DNA from: Streptomyces varsoviensis
Lineage (GTDB): Bacteria; Actinomycetota; Actinomycetes; Streptomycetales; Streptomycetaceae
Direction of reading: 5' to 3'
Length of the DNA: 64,000 nucleotides
Assembly: GCF_000718635.1 (NCBI RefSeq)
Contig: NZ_JOBF01000001.1
Location: forward strand, 310,001-374,000
In this document: positions 1 to 10,182 of the stretch, in pieces
How the letters are laid out: every line of letters begins with the position of its first letter
How positions within the stretch are numbered: position 1 is the first letter of the stretch
Notes under the pieces: generated by a model
Databases searched by the model: none
The model's input: only the letters and a program-made list of their open reading frames with translations
What the model was told of the DNA's origin: nothing
Program-made: the position numbers and the translations under genes

Positions 1-312
1 GGGCACGATGGGTGCGGTGGGTGCGGTGGGTGTGATGCGTGCGACGGACGATACGGACGTGACGAGTGCGATGGGCGTGACGCGCGGTTGCGGGCGCTGG
101 TGGTCGCGCTGTGCGACCGTGCGGATCTCGTCTCGCTGGCCCTGGTGCTGCCCGCCTTCGTGGGCGACCTCGGCACGGACGACGACCGCCTGCGGCTGCT
201 GACCGCACTCGGCATGCTGCACGCGGGGCGGCGGCTGCCCGCCGCGGAGCAGGCATCCCTCGGCGAGATCATCGCCTCCCTCCGGGCGCGGGAGGAGCCG
301 GCGACCGTGTGA
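1..312 (+). CDS. C-terminal part of an unrecognised protein (5' end cut off)
   Basis: The frame is open from the window edge to a TGA at 310-312, so any start lies outside or is one of the internal weak starts (for example TTG at 88). The last 75 residues look like real globular protein, with motifs such as [17 protein letters not shown] and a helical C-terminus. The first 27 codons are low complexity (Gly/Cys/Asp) because they are encoded by degenerate 9-bp direct repeats at about 8-87. This part could therefore be a repeat tract ahead of a short gene rather than coding. I do not recognise the family. The stop codon lies inside the first unit of an 18-bp tandem repeat at 305-358. Confidence 0.4.
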   Translation, partial: GHDGCGGCGGCDACDGRYGRDECDGRDARLRALVVALCDRADLVSLALVLPAFVGDLGTDDDRLRLLTALGMLHAGRRLPAAEQASLGEIIASLRAREEPATV

Positions 313-358
313 TGTGGGCGCACCGTGTGATGTGGGCGCGCCGTGCGATGTGGTCACG
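305..358. repeat. 18-bp tandem repeat, three copies, spanning a stop codon
   Basis: Units at 305-322, 323-340 and 341-358 share the pattern CCGTGTGATGTGGGCGCA with few changes. The first copy contains the TGA of the upstream reading frame. Degenerate GGTGCC-type short repeats follow to about 405. Nothing else is seen between 359 and the rpe start. Confidence 0.8.
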
Positions 359-551
359 CCGGGTGCCAGGTGCCGGGTGCCGGATGCCGTACGCCGGACG
401 CCGGCGCGGCGGCTCGGGCGCGGCACCCGCGCGGCAAGCGGCCCGCCGGAACGGCGGGGCAGCCCCGAATCCGAGGCGATATGTGCGGCTCGGTCGCGGA
501 ATGCCTGCCTCCGGAGTCGGGGGCGGGCCGCGGGCATGGCAGGCTTGGGGC

Positions 552-1247
552 ATGGCCGTGCAGATCAACCCCAGCATCCTGTCCGCGGACTTCTCCCGAC
601 TCGCCGACGAGGCGCGTCGCGTAGGGGGCCCCGGCGGCGCCGACTGGCTCCACGTGGACGTCATGGACAACCACTTCGTGCCGAACCTCACGCTCGGCGT
701 GCCGGTCGTCGAGTCGCTGAGCCGCGCCGCGGACACCCCGCTGGACTGCCATCTGATGATCGAGGAGCCGGACCGCTGGGCGCCCGCGTACGTCGAGGCC
801 GGCGCCGGTTCTGTCACCTTCCACGCGGAGGCCGCCGCCGCGCCCGTACGGCTTGCCCGCGAGATCCGGGCCAAGGGGGCGCGGGCGTCCATGGCGCTCA
901 AGCCCGCCACGCCCATCGAGCCGTACGAGGACCTGCTTCCCGAACTGGACATGCTGCTGGTCATGACGGTCGAGCCGGGCTTCGGCGGCCAGGCGTTCCT
1001 CGACATCATGCTGCCCAAGATCCGCCGCACCCGGCAGTTGATCGCCAAGCATGGGCTGGAGCTGTGGCTCCAGGTCGACGGCGGGGTGTCGGCGACGACC
1101 ATCGAGCGGTGCGCCGAGGCCGGCGCGGACGTCTTCGTCGCGGGCTCCGCGGTGTACGGCGCCGCGGACCCCGCGGAGGCCGTGCGCTCCCTGCGCTCGA
1201 TGGCCGAGGAGAGCACCGGCCGGGCGGGCTGGTCGTGCGACCACTGA
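552..1247 (+). CDS. rpe: ribulose-phosphate 3-epimerase
   Basis: This 231-residue TIM barrel interconverts D-ribulose 5-phosphate and D-xylulose 5-phosphate in the pentose phosphate pathway. The family's metal and catalytic signatures are present: Ser8 in NPSILS, HVDVMD (His34, Asp36, Asp39) in strand 2, CHLMIEEP with His67, the phosphate loop [10 protein letters not shown], and QVDGGV with the second catalytic Asp. Length is normal for the family. The ATG at 552 fits the usual N-terminus ([14 protein letters not shown]). The Shine-Dalgarno is weak, and an in-frame ATG upstream would add about 17 residues of atypical sequence. The next gene downstream, 276 bp away, is a sugar-responsive regulator. 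Confidence 0.95.
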   Translation: MAVQINPSILSADFSRLADEARRVGGPGGADWLHVDVMDNHFVPNLTLGVPVVESLSRAADTPLDCHLMIEEPDRWAPAYVEAGAGSVTFHAEAAAAPVRLAREIRAKGARASMALKPATPIEPYEDLLPELDMLLVMTVEPGFGGQAFLDIMLPKIRRTRQLIAKHGLELWLQVDGGVSATTIERCAEAGADVFVAGSAVYGAADPAEAVRSLRSMAEESTGRAGWSCDH

Positions 1248-1403
1248 GCCACGGGGAAGTGAACTCGAAGGTCAGGGCCTGAGCCGGGCCCGCACCATCT
1301 GACAGGATGACGGTGGTGCCCGTGCCGCGGGCCCATCAGCCGCACACAGAGCTTGAACTCACGGCTTGAATCCGTAGCGCCGACTCGTAGGGTGAATTCG
1401 TCG

Positions 1404-1511
1404 CTTGGGCCAAGACTTGAGCCAAGCCTTGAAGCAAGTCTTTGAGCAAGCCTTGAACTAAGTCTTGAACCAAGTCGTGAACTGAGCAGTGCACCAAGCA
1501 GTGAACTAAGT
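1404..1511. repeat. Nine tandem 12-bp palindromic units upstream of the SorC-type regulator
   Basis: Nine contiguous, perfectly phased 12-bp units fill 1404-1511 and stop exactly where the ribosome-binding site of the next gene begins (GAGGAG at 1512). Most units fit CTTGNNNCAAGN, so each is itself an inverted repeat (CTTG and CAAG around three bases). The last three units drift to CGTG/AGTG. Two looser CTTGAA elements occur upstream at 1352 and 1365. It could be a multi-site operator or a slippage minisatellite. Confidence 0.85.
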
Positions 1512-1523
1512 GAGGAGACCGCG

Positions 1524-2540
1524 GTGTCGACGGGCCGTTCAGCCACGCGGATGGGACCCGCCGAACTGGTTCAAGCGGCGGCGATGGCCCGCCGCTTCTA
1601 CCTGGAGGGCAAGTCCAAGATCCAGATCGCCGAGGAGTTCGGCGTCAGTCGCTTCAAGGTCGCGCGCGTCCTGGAGACGGCGCTCGAAAACGACCTCGTG
1701 CGGATCGAGATCAGGGTGCCCGCGGAGCTCGACGCGGAGCGTTCCGACGCGCTCCGGGCCCGCTACGGCCTGCGCCACGCCGTCGTCGTGGAGTCCCCGG
1801 CCGACGCCAGCGACGACGCGCCCGACCCGGAGAACCTCGGCGAGGTCGCCGCCGACCTGCTCGGCGAGCTCGTCGCCGAGGGCGATGTGCTCGGCCTCGC
1901 CTGGGGCCGCTCCACCATCCACATGGCCGCCGCCCTGCACCGCCTGCCGCCGTGCACCGTCGTCCAGCTCACCGGCGTGTACGACGCCGGCACCGCCGAG
2001 CGCGGCTCCGTCGAGGCCGTACGGCGGGCCGCCCAGGTCTCCGGCGGCGAGGCCCACCCCATCTACGCGCCGATGCTGCTGCCCGACTCGGCCACCGCCG
2101 CCGCGCTGCGCAACCAGACCGGCATCGCCCGCGCCTTCGAGTACTTCGACAAGGTCACGGTCGCCGCCGTCTCCATCGGCTCCTGGGAGCCCGGCATCTC
2201 CACCGTGTACGACATGCTCACCCCCGAGGAGCGGGCGCGCTACGCCTCCTTCGGCGTCGCCGCCGAGATGTCCGCCCACCTCTTCGACGCCGACGGCCGC
2301 CGCGTCGGCCGGGACCTCGGGGAGCGCTGCATCACCGTCGAGGCCGACCGGCTGCGGCGCATACCGGAAGTCGTCGCCATCGCCGGCGGCTCCCGCAAGG
2401 CCGCCGCCATCGGCGCCGTACTCCGCTCCGGGCTCGTGACCAGCCTCGTCACGGACACCGCCGCCGCCGACTACCTGCTCCTGGAGACGGGCCCCGGCCC
2501 GCGCCCCGCCCTGGACCGGGCGGACCCGGACGGCGCGTAG
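1524..2540 (+). CDS. SorC/DeoR-type sugar-binding transcriptional regulator
   Basis: This 338-residue regulator has an N-terminal helix-turn-helix at about residues 25-60 (KIQIAEEFGVSRFKVARVLE) followed by a SorC-type sugar-binding domain. Motifs of that domain include GLAWGRS near residue 130 and the late IAGGSRKAAAIGAVLRSGLV, where such proteins bind phosphorylated sugars. GTG at 1524 is chosen because GAGGAG sits 6-11 bases upstream; ATG at 1551 is the alternative. It follows rpe in the same direction, so a pentose or phosphosugar effector is plausible but inferred. The 12-bp palindromic array ends right at its ribosome-binding site, which suggests autoregulation. Confidence 0.85.
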   Translation: MSTGRSATRMGPAELVQAAAMARRFYLEGKSKIQIAEEFGVSRFKVARVLETALENDLVRIEIRVPAELDAERSDALRARYGLRHAVVVESPADASDDAPDPENLGEVAADLLGELVAEGDVLGLAWGRSTIHMAAALHRLPPCTVVQLTGVYDAGTAERGSVEAVRRAAQVSGGEAHPIYAPMLLPDSATAAALRNQTGIARAFEYFDKVTVAAVSIGSWEPGISTVYDMLTPEERARYASFGVAAEMSAHLFDADGRRVGRDLGERCITVEADRLRRIPEVVAIAGGSRKAAAIGAVLRSGLVTSLVTDTAAADYLLLETGPGPRPALDRADPDGA

Positions 2541-2910
2541 CGGCTCTCGTCACGGCGCTGCCGGGGCGGCCCGGCAGCGGCCCCGCCCGTGCCGGACGGC
2601 CTGCCGCCGGGCTACGGGCGGTGTCCAACTGGCCCGCGTCGGCCCGGGCGGTGCCGGCCCGGGCTGGCGCCGGACGGGACGGTTTCGCACGGGCGGTGCC
2701 GGACAGGGCGGTTCCGCACGCGACGTAGAGATACGGGGCGCCGGATCGCTCGTAGGGCTACGGACGGTGTGCCGGCCGCGGTCAGCGCCGGATCGGCCCG
2801 CACGCGCGTAGCGGTACGGGCGTAGTGGTACGGACGTAGCGGCACACGCACAGCAGCAGGGGCGGCATCGGCCCAGCCCAGTCCAGCCCCGGCTCGCTGA
2901 CGTCGGCGCC
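2541..2910. other. Intergenic region with short degenerate repeats
   Basis: No convincing gene is seen between the two convergent genes. A 29-bp-spaced pair of similar blocks lies at 2672-2690 and 2701-2719. Three 14-bp units of the GTAGCGGTACGGGC type lie at 2808-2821, 2822-2835 and 2836-2849. No clean terminator hairpin was recognised. Confidence 0.5.
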
Positions 2911-4338
2911 TCAGCGGGCCGCTGGTTTGCGGGTTTCCGGGTGGAGGCCGTGGAGGGCCGGGTGGCCGCGGTAGGGGGTGAGTCCGGCGCGCATCGACTG
3001 GACCGCGCTGCTCACCGTGTGGGAGCGCAGCCCGTCGCCGACCCGCAGGAACTCCCGCCAGGTGGCGCACGCCTCCTCCAACTGGCCCGTTTCCAGCAGG
3101 ATCTCCCCCTGCCGGGCCAGGGTCAGCGCGATCCCCCGGCGGTCCGTGGGGGCGCGGTGGCGCAGCGAGCGCTCCAGGGCGCGGTACGCCGCCGTGAGCT
3201 GCCCCAGGCGGTACAGCGTCTCGGCGGTCTGGAACGCCAGCGCCGCGGGCGGGTAGTGCGCGAAGGGGCCGCCGTCCGGCGGCGGCCGGTCGCCGGGGCG
3301 CTCCCAGGAGCGCTCCCCGGACCGTTCGGCGGCCGTGAGCGCCGTCAGGGCCGCCTGCTTCTCGCCGGTGGCCGCGCGGGTCAGCGCCAACTGCGCCAGG
3401 GTGAACGCCCGTACCGCGTGCGGGGCGTGCGCGGGCAGCGCCTCGACCGCCGCCTCCACGCAGTGCAGCGCGGTGCGGTGGTGCCCCAGGGCCAGGGACT
3501 GAGCGCCTATCGCGCGCAGCGCGACGGCCCAAGTGGCCCGGTCCCGGGTCTGGTTGGCCAGCTCCATGGCGAGGCGCAGATACCGCTGCGCCAGGCCGTG
3601 CCCCGCCATGTCGGCGTGCATCCGCGCCAGTACGAACGCCAGCCGGGCGGTCTCCGTGCGCAGCGTGTCCCGCACGTCGCGCGGTCCGGGCGCGCGCAGC
3701 CAGGGTACGGCCGTGTCGGCGATGCAGGCCGCCAGCGCCACCCGGGCGTGCGCGCCGCCGTGCGCGCCCATCGAGGACGCGAAGAACCGCACCGCGCCGC
3801 GCAACACCGTGACCTCGCTCTGGCCGACGCGCAGCCGCTCGGCGGTGAGCGGTCCCGGCGGGGCCCCCTCCGGCTCGGTCCAGGCCGGCACGTGCGAGAT
3901 GGCCGCCCGGAACGGGCGCAGCAGCAGCGGCGCCCGGGTCACGGGGTCCGTGTCCTGCCGGCTCAGCACGGCCAGGGCGTTGAGGGTGCCGCCGGTCCGG
4001 CCGGCCCCGGAGTGCCGGGGGGCAGCCGGCGGTTCCTGGGGGCGCCGGGGCCGCTGGGACGAGGGGGGAGGCTGGGCAGGCGGCTCCTCGAACCCGGCGG
4101 CGCTCACCGTCATCGCCCGCCCCGTCCTGCGCGTCAGCGCCTCGACGATGAGCTGCGGCACGGGGGCGTTCGGCCGGGTGCCGGCCAGCCAGTGCGATAC
4201 GGAACTGCGGTCGTACGCGAGGCTCAGACCGATCTCCGAGCCGACTGAATTGACCGCCCGGGCGAATGCCTCATGGGTCCATCCGGCCTCGCGCAGCAGC
4301 GCGCGCAATCGTTCATTGGGGCACCGTCGTTCGGCCAT
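2911..4338 (-). CDS. NsdA-like XRE/TPR regulatory protein
   Basis: The 475-residue protein starts with a helix-turn-helix-like segment of about 70 residues (NERLRALLREAGWTHEAFAR, then SSVSHWLAGTRP). A Pro-rich linker and a long all-helical region of TPR-like repeats follow (around residues 190-460). This is the layout of the NsdA family of Streptomyces regulators, some of which repress antibiotic production and development; the specific role here is inferred. Two adjacent ATGs exist. The second, at 4338, has better spacing from GGAGG than the first at 4341. It is divergent from the SGNH hydrolase gene across 346 bp. Confidence 0.7.
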   Translation of the reverse strand: MAERRCPNERLRALLREAGWTHEAFARAVNSVGSEIGLSLAYDRSSVSHWLAGTRPNAPVPQLIVEALTRRTGRAMTVSAAGFEEPPAQPPPSSQRPRRPQEPPAAPRHSGAGRTGGTLNALAVLSRQDTDPVTRAPLLLRPFRAAISHVPAWTEPEGAPPGPLTAERLRVGQSEVTVLRGAVRFFASSMGAHGGAHARVALAACIADTAVPWLRAPGPRDVRDTLRTETARLAFVLARMHADMAGHGLAQRYLRLAMELANQTRDRATWAVALRAIGAQSLALGHHRTALHCVEAAVEALPAHAPHAVRAFTLAQLALTRAATGEKQAALTALTAAERSGERSWERPGDRPPPDGGPFAHYPPAALAFQTAETLYRLGQLTAAYRALERSLRHRAPTDRRGIALTLARQGEILLETGQLEEACATWREFLRVGDGLRSHTVSSAVQSMRAGLTPYRGHPALHGLHPETRKPAAR

Positions 4339-4684
4339 CATGCCTCCGGTAAACCGCAAATCATCATTACGGGCCGACTGCCGGGCGGGGGAGGCCGGAG
4401 ACGATGCGCACGCGCGGTCCGACCGTGGCGGCGGGGCAGCTCACCCCATTCATCTCATAGCGGTGACCGGGCGGGAAAGGGCGCATTGGGCAGGGCGCGG
4501 AGTCATATTCCGCCGAGCCGGGCTTTCAACACTTTCAACACATGATGGTGTGTGGTTCGGCCTCATGGATTGACGATTGCGGGTAGTTCTTGGTCCATGC
4601 CGACCCATACAGACCCATGCAGATCCATGGCTCTCATCATGAATTCGGATCGATGACGAAACCATCAGAGTTCTTGGAGATCAC
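4339..4684. other. Divergent promoter region with a 10-bp tandem repeat
   Basis: This region separates the NsdA-like gene (minus) from the SGNH hydrolase gene (plus). Bases 4500-4680 are less GC-rich than their surroundings, as expected for promoters. Four 10-bp units of the CCATGCAGAC type occupy 4595-4634. No gene is seen. Confidence 0.5.
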
Positions 4685-5653
4685 ATGACACCCCGGCCCG
4701 CCCGCCGACGACCCGTCAGGAAGGCGCTGTCGAGGCTCTGGGCGGCGGCGGTCCTCACCCGCGGCGAGGAACCCGGCCGGCAGTCCGAGATCGCCTGCTC
4801 CGGCACGTACGGGGACGGCCCCGGGGAACCGCTGCGCCTCGTCCTGCTCGGCGACTCGGCCGCGCTGTCCATCGGCGTCGAACGCCGACCCGAGACGGTC
4901 GGAGCGGTCCTGGCCACCGCGCTCTCCAAGAGCGCCGCACGCCGCGTCGAACTCCGGGTGCTGGCCCGCTTCGGGGCGCTCAGCAGCTCCTTGAGCCGCC
5001 AGGTGGACCGGATGATGCTCGCCCACCCCGGCGTCGCCGTCGTCGCCATCGGCACCAGCGACGTGCTCGCGCCCGTACGGACCCGGACCGCCGCCCGCCA
5101 CCTGGAGGCCGAGCTGCGGCGGCTCACCGAGGCGGGCTGGTCCGTGACGATCGCGACCGTGCCGTACGTGCGCCAGCAGCCCGCCGTACGGCGCTGGGCC
5201 CGCTCGCTCACGGCCCGCCGCAGCCGCCGCCTCGCCCGCGCCCAGACCCACGCCGCGCTGCGCTGCGGGGCCCAGTCGGTCTCGCTCTTCGACCACCACC
5301 TCGACCTCGGCGCCGAACCCGGACGGGACCTGCTGTGCGCCGACGGCCTGCACCCCTCCGCGCAGGGCTACGCGCTCCACCTGCGGCGCCTGGTCCCCGC
5401 CATCCAGGCCACCGCGCGACCGGCCGCCGAACCCGGACGGCCGCGGCCGCCGGAACACCGGGCCATGCCGGAGCCCCGGCGGTCGGCGGACGGGCCGGTG
5501 GGCCCGGGCGGCCCCTGGCCGCACGGCCGCGAGGTCCCCCTCCGCACCGCCGCCGCCGCGGCCGTCATCATCCCCGGCCTCCAGTGCGCGCCGGGCCGCC
5601 CCGGCCGGGCGGTCGTGCGCCTGACGGACTTTCCGCTGCCATTGGGGCCGTAA
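4685..5653 (+). CDS. SGNH/GDSL-type hydrolase with altered block III
   Basis: The protein has 322 residues. Block I is LLGDSA (Ser58 in GDS as nucleophile), the region expected for block III reads GTSDV at 123-127, and block V is DGLHPS (Asp220, His223). These give the Ser-Asp-His triad of SGNH esterases. The usual block III Asn (GxND) is Ser here, so oxyanion-hole chemistry may differ. No clear signal peptide is present, and the first 45 residues are basic. The C-terminal 80 residues are Pro/Arg/Gly-rich and probably disordered. GGAG lies 7 bases before the ATG. Substrate is unknown. Confidence 0.75.
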   Translation: MTPRPARRRPVRKALSRLWAAAVLTRGEEPGRQSEIACSGTYGDGPGEPLRLVLLGDSAALSIGVERRPETVGAVLATALSKSAARRVELRVLARFGALSSSLSRQVDRMMLAHPGVAVVAIGTSDVLAPVRTRTAARHLEAELRRLTEAGWSVTIATVPYVRQQPAVRRWARSLTARRSRRLARAQTHAALRCGAQSVSLFDHHLDLGAEPGRDLLCADGLHPSAQGYALHLRRLVPAIQATARPAAEPGRPRPPEHRAMPEPRRSADGPVGPGGPWPHGREVPLRTAAAAAVIIPGLQCAPGRPGRAVVRLTDFPLPLGP

Positions 5654-5917
5654 GGGCCGCGCCTTCCGCGGACGCCGGCCCTCGGGCGTTGGCCTTCGAC
5701 GGCCGAGGGCCGGTACGCGGCGCTGCCGCCGTGCCGTCGGGCTCGCCCAGGTACGTCGCGGTGCCGTCGGGCTCGCCCCGGGGCTGTCGGTCTCGCGCGA
5801 GCGGGGGAGGCCCTGGGGCGAGAGCCCTTGGCCTGAGCGCCGGCCGAAAGCCGCGGGAAACGCGCGGGGCCGGGCTCGCCACCAGGCGCTGCCCCGGTGG
5901 CCGGCGCCTCGGCGGCG

Positions 5918-6613
5918 TCAGCCGCACTCCCGGCCGATGCCCATGGTCACGTGGTCGCCGCGGACATCGTCGGCGCTCAGCGCGGTGCCGACGGCGCGTA
6001 CGTCGGTCAGCGTCACGTACGGAACGGGCACCGGCGGCAGCACGCGGGTGGAGAACGCCACCGGGAGCAGGCCGAAGACGCGTCCGGTGAGCCATTCGGC
6101 GCGCAGCCGCACCGTGCCGCGGATCGTCAACCGCCGCGCCGAGGTGCACAGTTCGCGGTCGCCGCCGTAGGACACCACCGGCTCGTCGAGGACGACGGAC
6201 GAGGCCCGGCACACGCCGTGGGCGAGGGGCAGCAGCGGGCACAGCAGGCCGGTCACCGTCATGGTCCGCGCGGTGAGCGAGACCGGCCCGCCGCGCGGAG
6301 GCCCGGCCGGGCGGCGGCCCCCGGTCAGACACTCCGCCAACGCCGCCGCGGCCGCCCGCGCCGACTCCGGCGCCGCCGAACGGGGCAGCGCGGCCCGCCG
6401 GCAGCGCTCGTTGTCCGAGGCGGGTGCGGCGTCCGCCGAGGCGGGCGCGGCGGCGGACTGCGTTGCCGGTGCCGGTGCCGGTGCCGGCGCTGGCGCCGGT
6501 GCCGATGCGCGGGCGTCCGGCGGGGGAGCGGCCGGCCAGGCCGGCGCGGCCGTCCCCAGGGAGGTCTGGACCAGCACCGCGAGGGCCGTCCAGCGCGTCG
6601 CCGCGCGAGTCAC
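5918..6613 (-). CDS. Unrecognised secreted protein, third gene of the DUF6230/DUF6114 operon
   Basis: This 231-residue protein has a likely signal peptide (WTALAVLVQTSLGTAAPAWPA, about residues 8-28), then a low-complexity Ala-Pro tract near residues 35-55. A globular part with several Cys residues follows (NERCRRAALP, AECLTGG, LLCPLLPLAHGVCRA, ELCTSARR, GRECG). The later portion resembles in style the C-terminal half of the first operon protein (membrane-lipid or polymer-binding beta-rich), but I do not recognise a family. GTG at 6613 overlaps the preceding TGA by four bases (GTGA), which argues for translational coupling. It is probably exported to the envelope. Confidence 0.6.
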   Translation of the reverse strand: MTRAATRWTALAVLVQTSLGTAAPAWPAAPPPDARASAPAPAPAPAPAPATQSAAAPASADAAPASDNERCRRAALPRSAAPESARAAAAALAECLTGGRRPAGPPRGGPVSLTARTMTVTGLLCPLLPLAHGVCRASSVVLDEPVVSYGGDRELCTSARRLTIRGTVRLRAEWLTGRVFGLLPVAFSTRVLPPVPVPYVTLTDVRAVGTALSADDVRGDHVTMGIGRECG

Positions 6614-7548
6614 CGCGCCGTCGCGGAGTCGTCGGACCCGGGCGGGGGCGCCGACGCGTCCACGGGCGCGGTCGCGGCCTCGCGTACGGGCGCCGACTCC
6701 TCCTGTACGGGCACGTGCGCGGCCTCGGGTTCGAGCGCGGCGATGTGTCCGTGCTCGGGCGCGGCCTCCTGTACGGGCACGGGCACGGGCCCGGTTCCGT
6801 GTACGGCGCCGGGCGCGGGGCCGCGCCCGGGCTCGGGTGCGGCTCTCTGTGCGGGTGCGGGTGCGGGTGCGGGCGCGGGCGCGGAGTCCCGTACGGTCGC
6901 GGGCTCGGCCGCTGACGCCCGTGCGTCCTCGGCCCCGGCCGCTGGGACGCGTACGGCTTCGGCCCCGCCCGCTGATGCCCGTACGACCTCTGGTTCGGCC
7001 GCTGACGCCCGTACGGCCCCTGGTTCCGCCTCGGTCTCGGCCCCGGCCGCCGGGGACCGTGCGGGTCGCGGGCCGGGCGCCGGCAGCCGCAGGGGCTCGG
7101 GTTCGGGGGCGGGGCGCCAGGCCACGGCGAACGCGCCGCCCAGGACGGCGAGCACCATGCCGACGAGGAAGCCTCCGAGGTTGGCCATGGGGCAGGAGAC
7201 CAGCCCCAGGACGATGGCCGCCACGCCGCAGGCCGGGGCCCGGCGGGGGCGCAGCAGGAGGAGGACGGCGCACCCGAGGAGACCGCAGGAGAGGAGGACG
7301 GCGGAGGTTCCGCCGACGCCCTGGAGGCCGAGCAGTTCGGGGCGGCGCAGTGGGAAGTAGGCCAGTTCGACGCCGGCCGCCGCCATCAGCGCGGCGGCCG
7401 AGAGCGGACGCTCCCGCAGCCCGCGACGGCCGCTCTGCGGGCCGCTCTCGGGGCCGGTGGAGGGGCCGCTCTCGGCGCCGGGCACGGCGTTGGTCACGGC
7501 GTTGGTCACGGCTCGCGGGGAGCCGTCCCCGGACGTGTTCACAGACAT
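6610..7548 (-). CDS. DUF6114 family membrane protein with repetitive tail
   Basis: This 312-residue protein has four predicted membrane segments between residues about 50 and 145 (for example SAVLLSCGLLGCAVLLLL and FLVGMVLAVLGGAFAVAW), matching what I recall of DUF6114. Residues 150-312 form a hydrophilic Ala/Glu/Pro tail with degenerate 11-13 residue repeats of the VRASAAEPE type and an Ala-Pro run. The ATG overlaps the end of the DUF6230 gene by 10 bases, and its stop overlaps the next gene's start. The three genes are one operon. Function is unknown; the pairing with DUF6230 is conserved in Streptomyces. Confidence 0.75.
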   Translation of the reverse strand: MSVNTSGDGSPRAVTNAVTNAVPGAESGPSTGPESGPQSGRRGLRERPLSAAALMAAAGVELAYFPLRRPELLGLQGVGGTSAVLLSCGLLGCAVLLLLRPRRAPACGVAAIVLGLVSCPMANLGGFLVGMVLAVLGGAFAVAWRPAPEPEPLRLPAPGPRPARSPAAGAETEAEPGAVRASAAEPEVVRASAGGAEAVRVPAAGAEDARASAAEPATVRDSAPAPAPAPAPAQRAAPEPGRGPAPGAVHGTGPVPVPVQEAAPEHGHIAALEPEAAHVPVQEESAPVREAATAPVDASAPPPGSDDSATAR

Positions 7549-8255
7549 GAGCGATCACCTGGGCTGATGGCCATGCTGGCGCCCTTGAGGCTGAAGGTGC
7601 CGGCGGTCAGCGACCACGCGCGCAGCCGCATCCGGTCGATGTCGAGGGTGCGGGCCTGCTGTCCGTACGTGCCGCGGTCCCCGCGCACCCCCTCGACCGC
7701 GTCCAGCGACCCGGCGTCCCGGCCCATCTGCACCCGCCCGAACCGCAGGTCGCCGTCCAGCCGCTTGAGGTCGATGACCAGGTTCTCGGCCTTGACGGGG
7801 TGCTCCTCGCCGGACCGGATGGTCAGCGTCACGCTGCCGAACGGGGTGTGCGCCACCGACGACTGGCACAGGTGCGAGATCCGCGCGCGGCCGATGCCCG
7901 CCACCGCCACGGGGCGGCGCTTGCCGGCGGCGTCGGTGGCGAAGGAGGCGAACTGCACGGCGTCCTTGCCGGCCAGGTGCGCGGCGGCGACCTGGAAGGT
8001 GCTGCCCGACACGGCGAAGGTGACCGGGACCGCCGAGGCGGTCGTCGCCCAGACGCTTCCCGCCGCCAGCGCCAGCGCCAGCGGCGCGGCGAGCGCGAGC
8101 CGCCGCCAGTCCGTACGCCCCCGCCGCCGGCCGGCCGCCCCGCCGCCCGTGATTCCCCCCGCGCCCCCCATAGCGCCCATCCCGCTCCCGCCCGCTGTTC
8201 TTTCCCCGGCCCCCGCTCCGTACCCGGCGGTGCCGCCGGGCTCTTGAGAGGTCAT
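7539..8255 (-). CDS. DUF6230 family exported/membrane-anchored protein
   Basis: This 238-residue protein has a Gly-rich, Arg-containing N-terminus (about 45 residues). A hydrophobic segment follows (LALAAPLALALAAGSVWATT) that could be a signal anchor, then a beta-rich extracytoplasmic domain containing VPVTFAVSGSTFQVAAAHLAG. This is the pattern of DUF6230, which is normally encoded beside DUF6114. GGAGG lies 5 bases upstream of the ATG. It heads the operon and is divergent from guaB1 across a 276-bp region. Role unknown. Confidence 0.8.
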   Translation of the reverse strand: MTSQEPGGTAGYGAGAGERTAGGSGMGAMGGAGGITGGGAAGRRRGRTDWRRLALAAPLALALAAGSVWATTASAVPVTFAVSGSTFQVAAAHLAGKDAVQFASFATDAAGKRRPVAVAGIGRARISHLCQSSVAHTPFGSVTLTIRSGEEHPVKAENLVIDLKRLDGDLRFGRVQMGRDAGSLDAVEGVRGDRGTYGQQARTLDIDRMRLRAWSLTAGTFSLKGASMAISPGDRSCL

Positions 8256-8330
8256 GCGTTCCTCCGCGGTCGATATGGCCACCGTCGTTATGGCCGTGGC
8301 AGTGGCGATAACCGAGAGGCGAGGGCGTAG

Positions 8331-9998
<1,668 letters not shown>

Positions 9999-10033
9999 GC
10001 CCCCCGGCCTCGTACCGTACGGGCACCGGCCAC

Positions 10034-10070
10034 GGGCCCGGCCACCGCGATCAGTGCGGCGGCCGGGCCC
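10034..10070 (+). terminator. Probable rho-independent terminator after guaB1
   Basis: Perfect 10-bp arms GGGCCCGGCC (10034-10043) and GGCCGGGCCC (10061-10070) enclose a 17-base loop, 36 bases after the guaB1 stop. No T-run follows, which is usual for Streptomyces terminators. Confidence 0.6.
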
Positions 10071-10182
10071 TCGCCGTATGACCCGGCGGCGCCCGTAGGG
10101 GATTCGCGGTCCCTCCCGACCCGTGATTCGCCTCCACCCGAATCCCTTCCCGCCCTCCGGGCCCCGTGTTGAGCTGTCCCGC

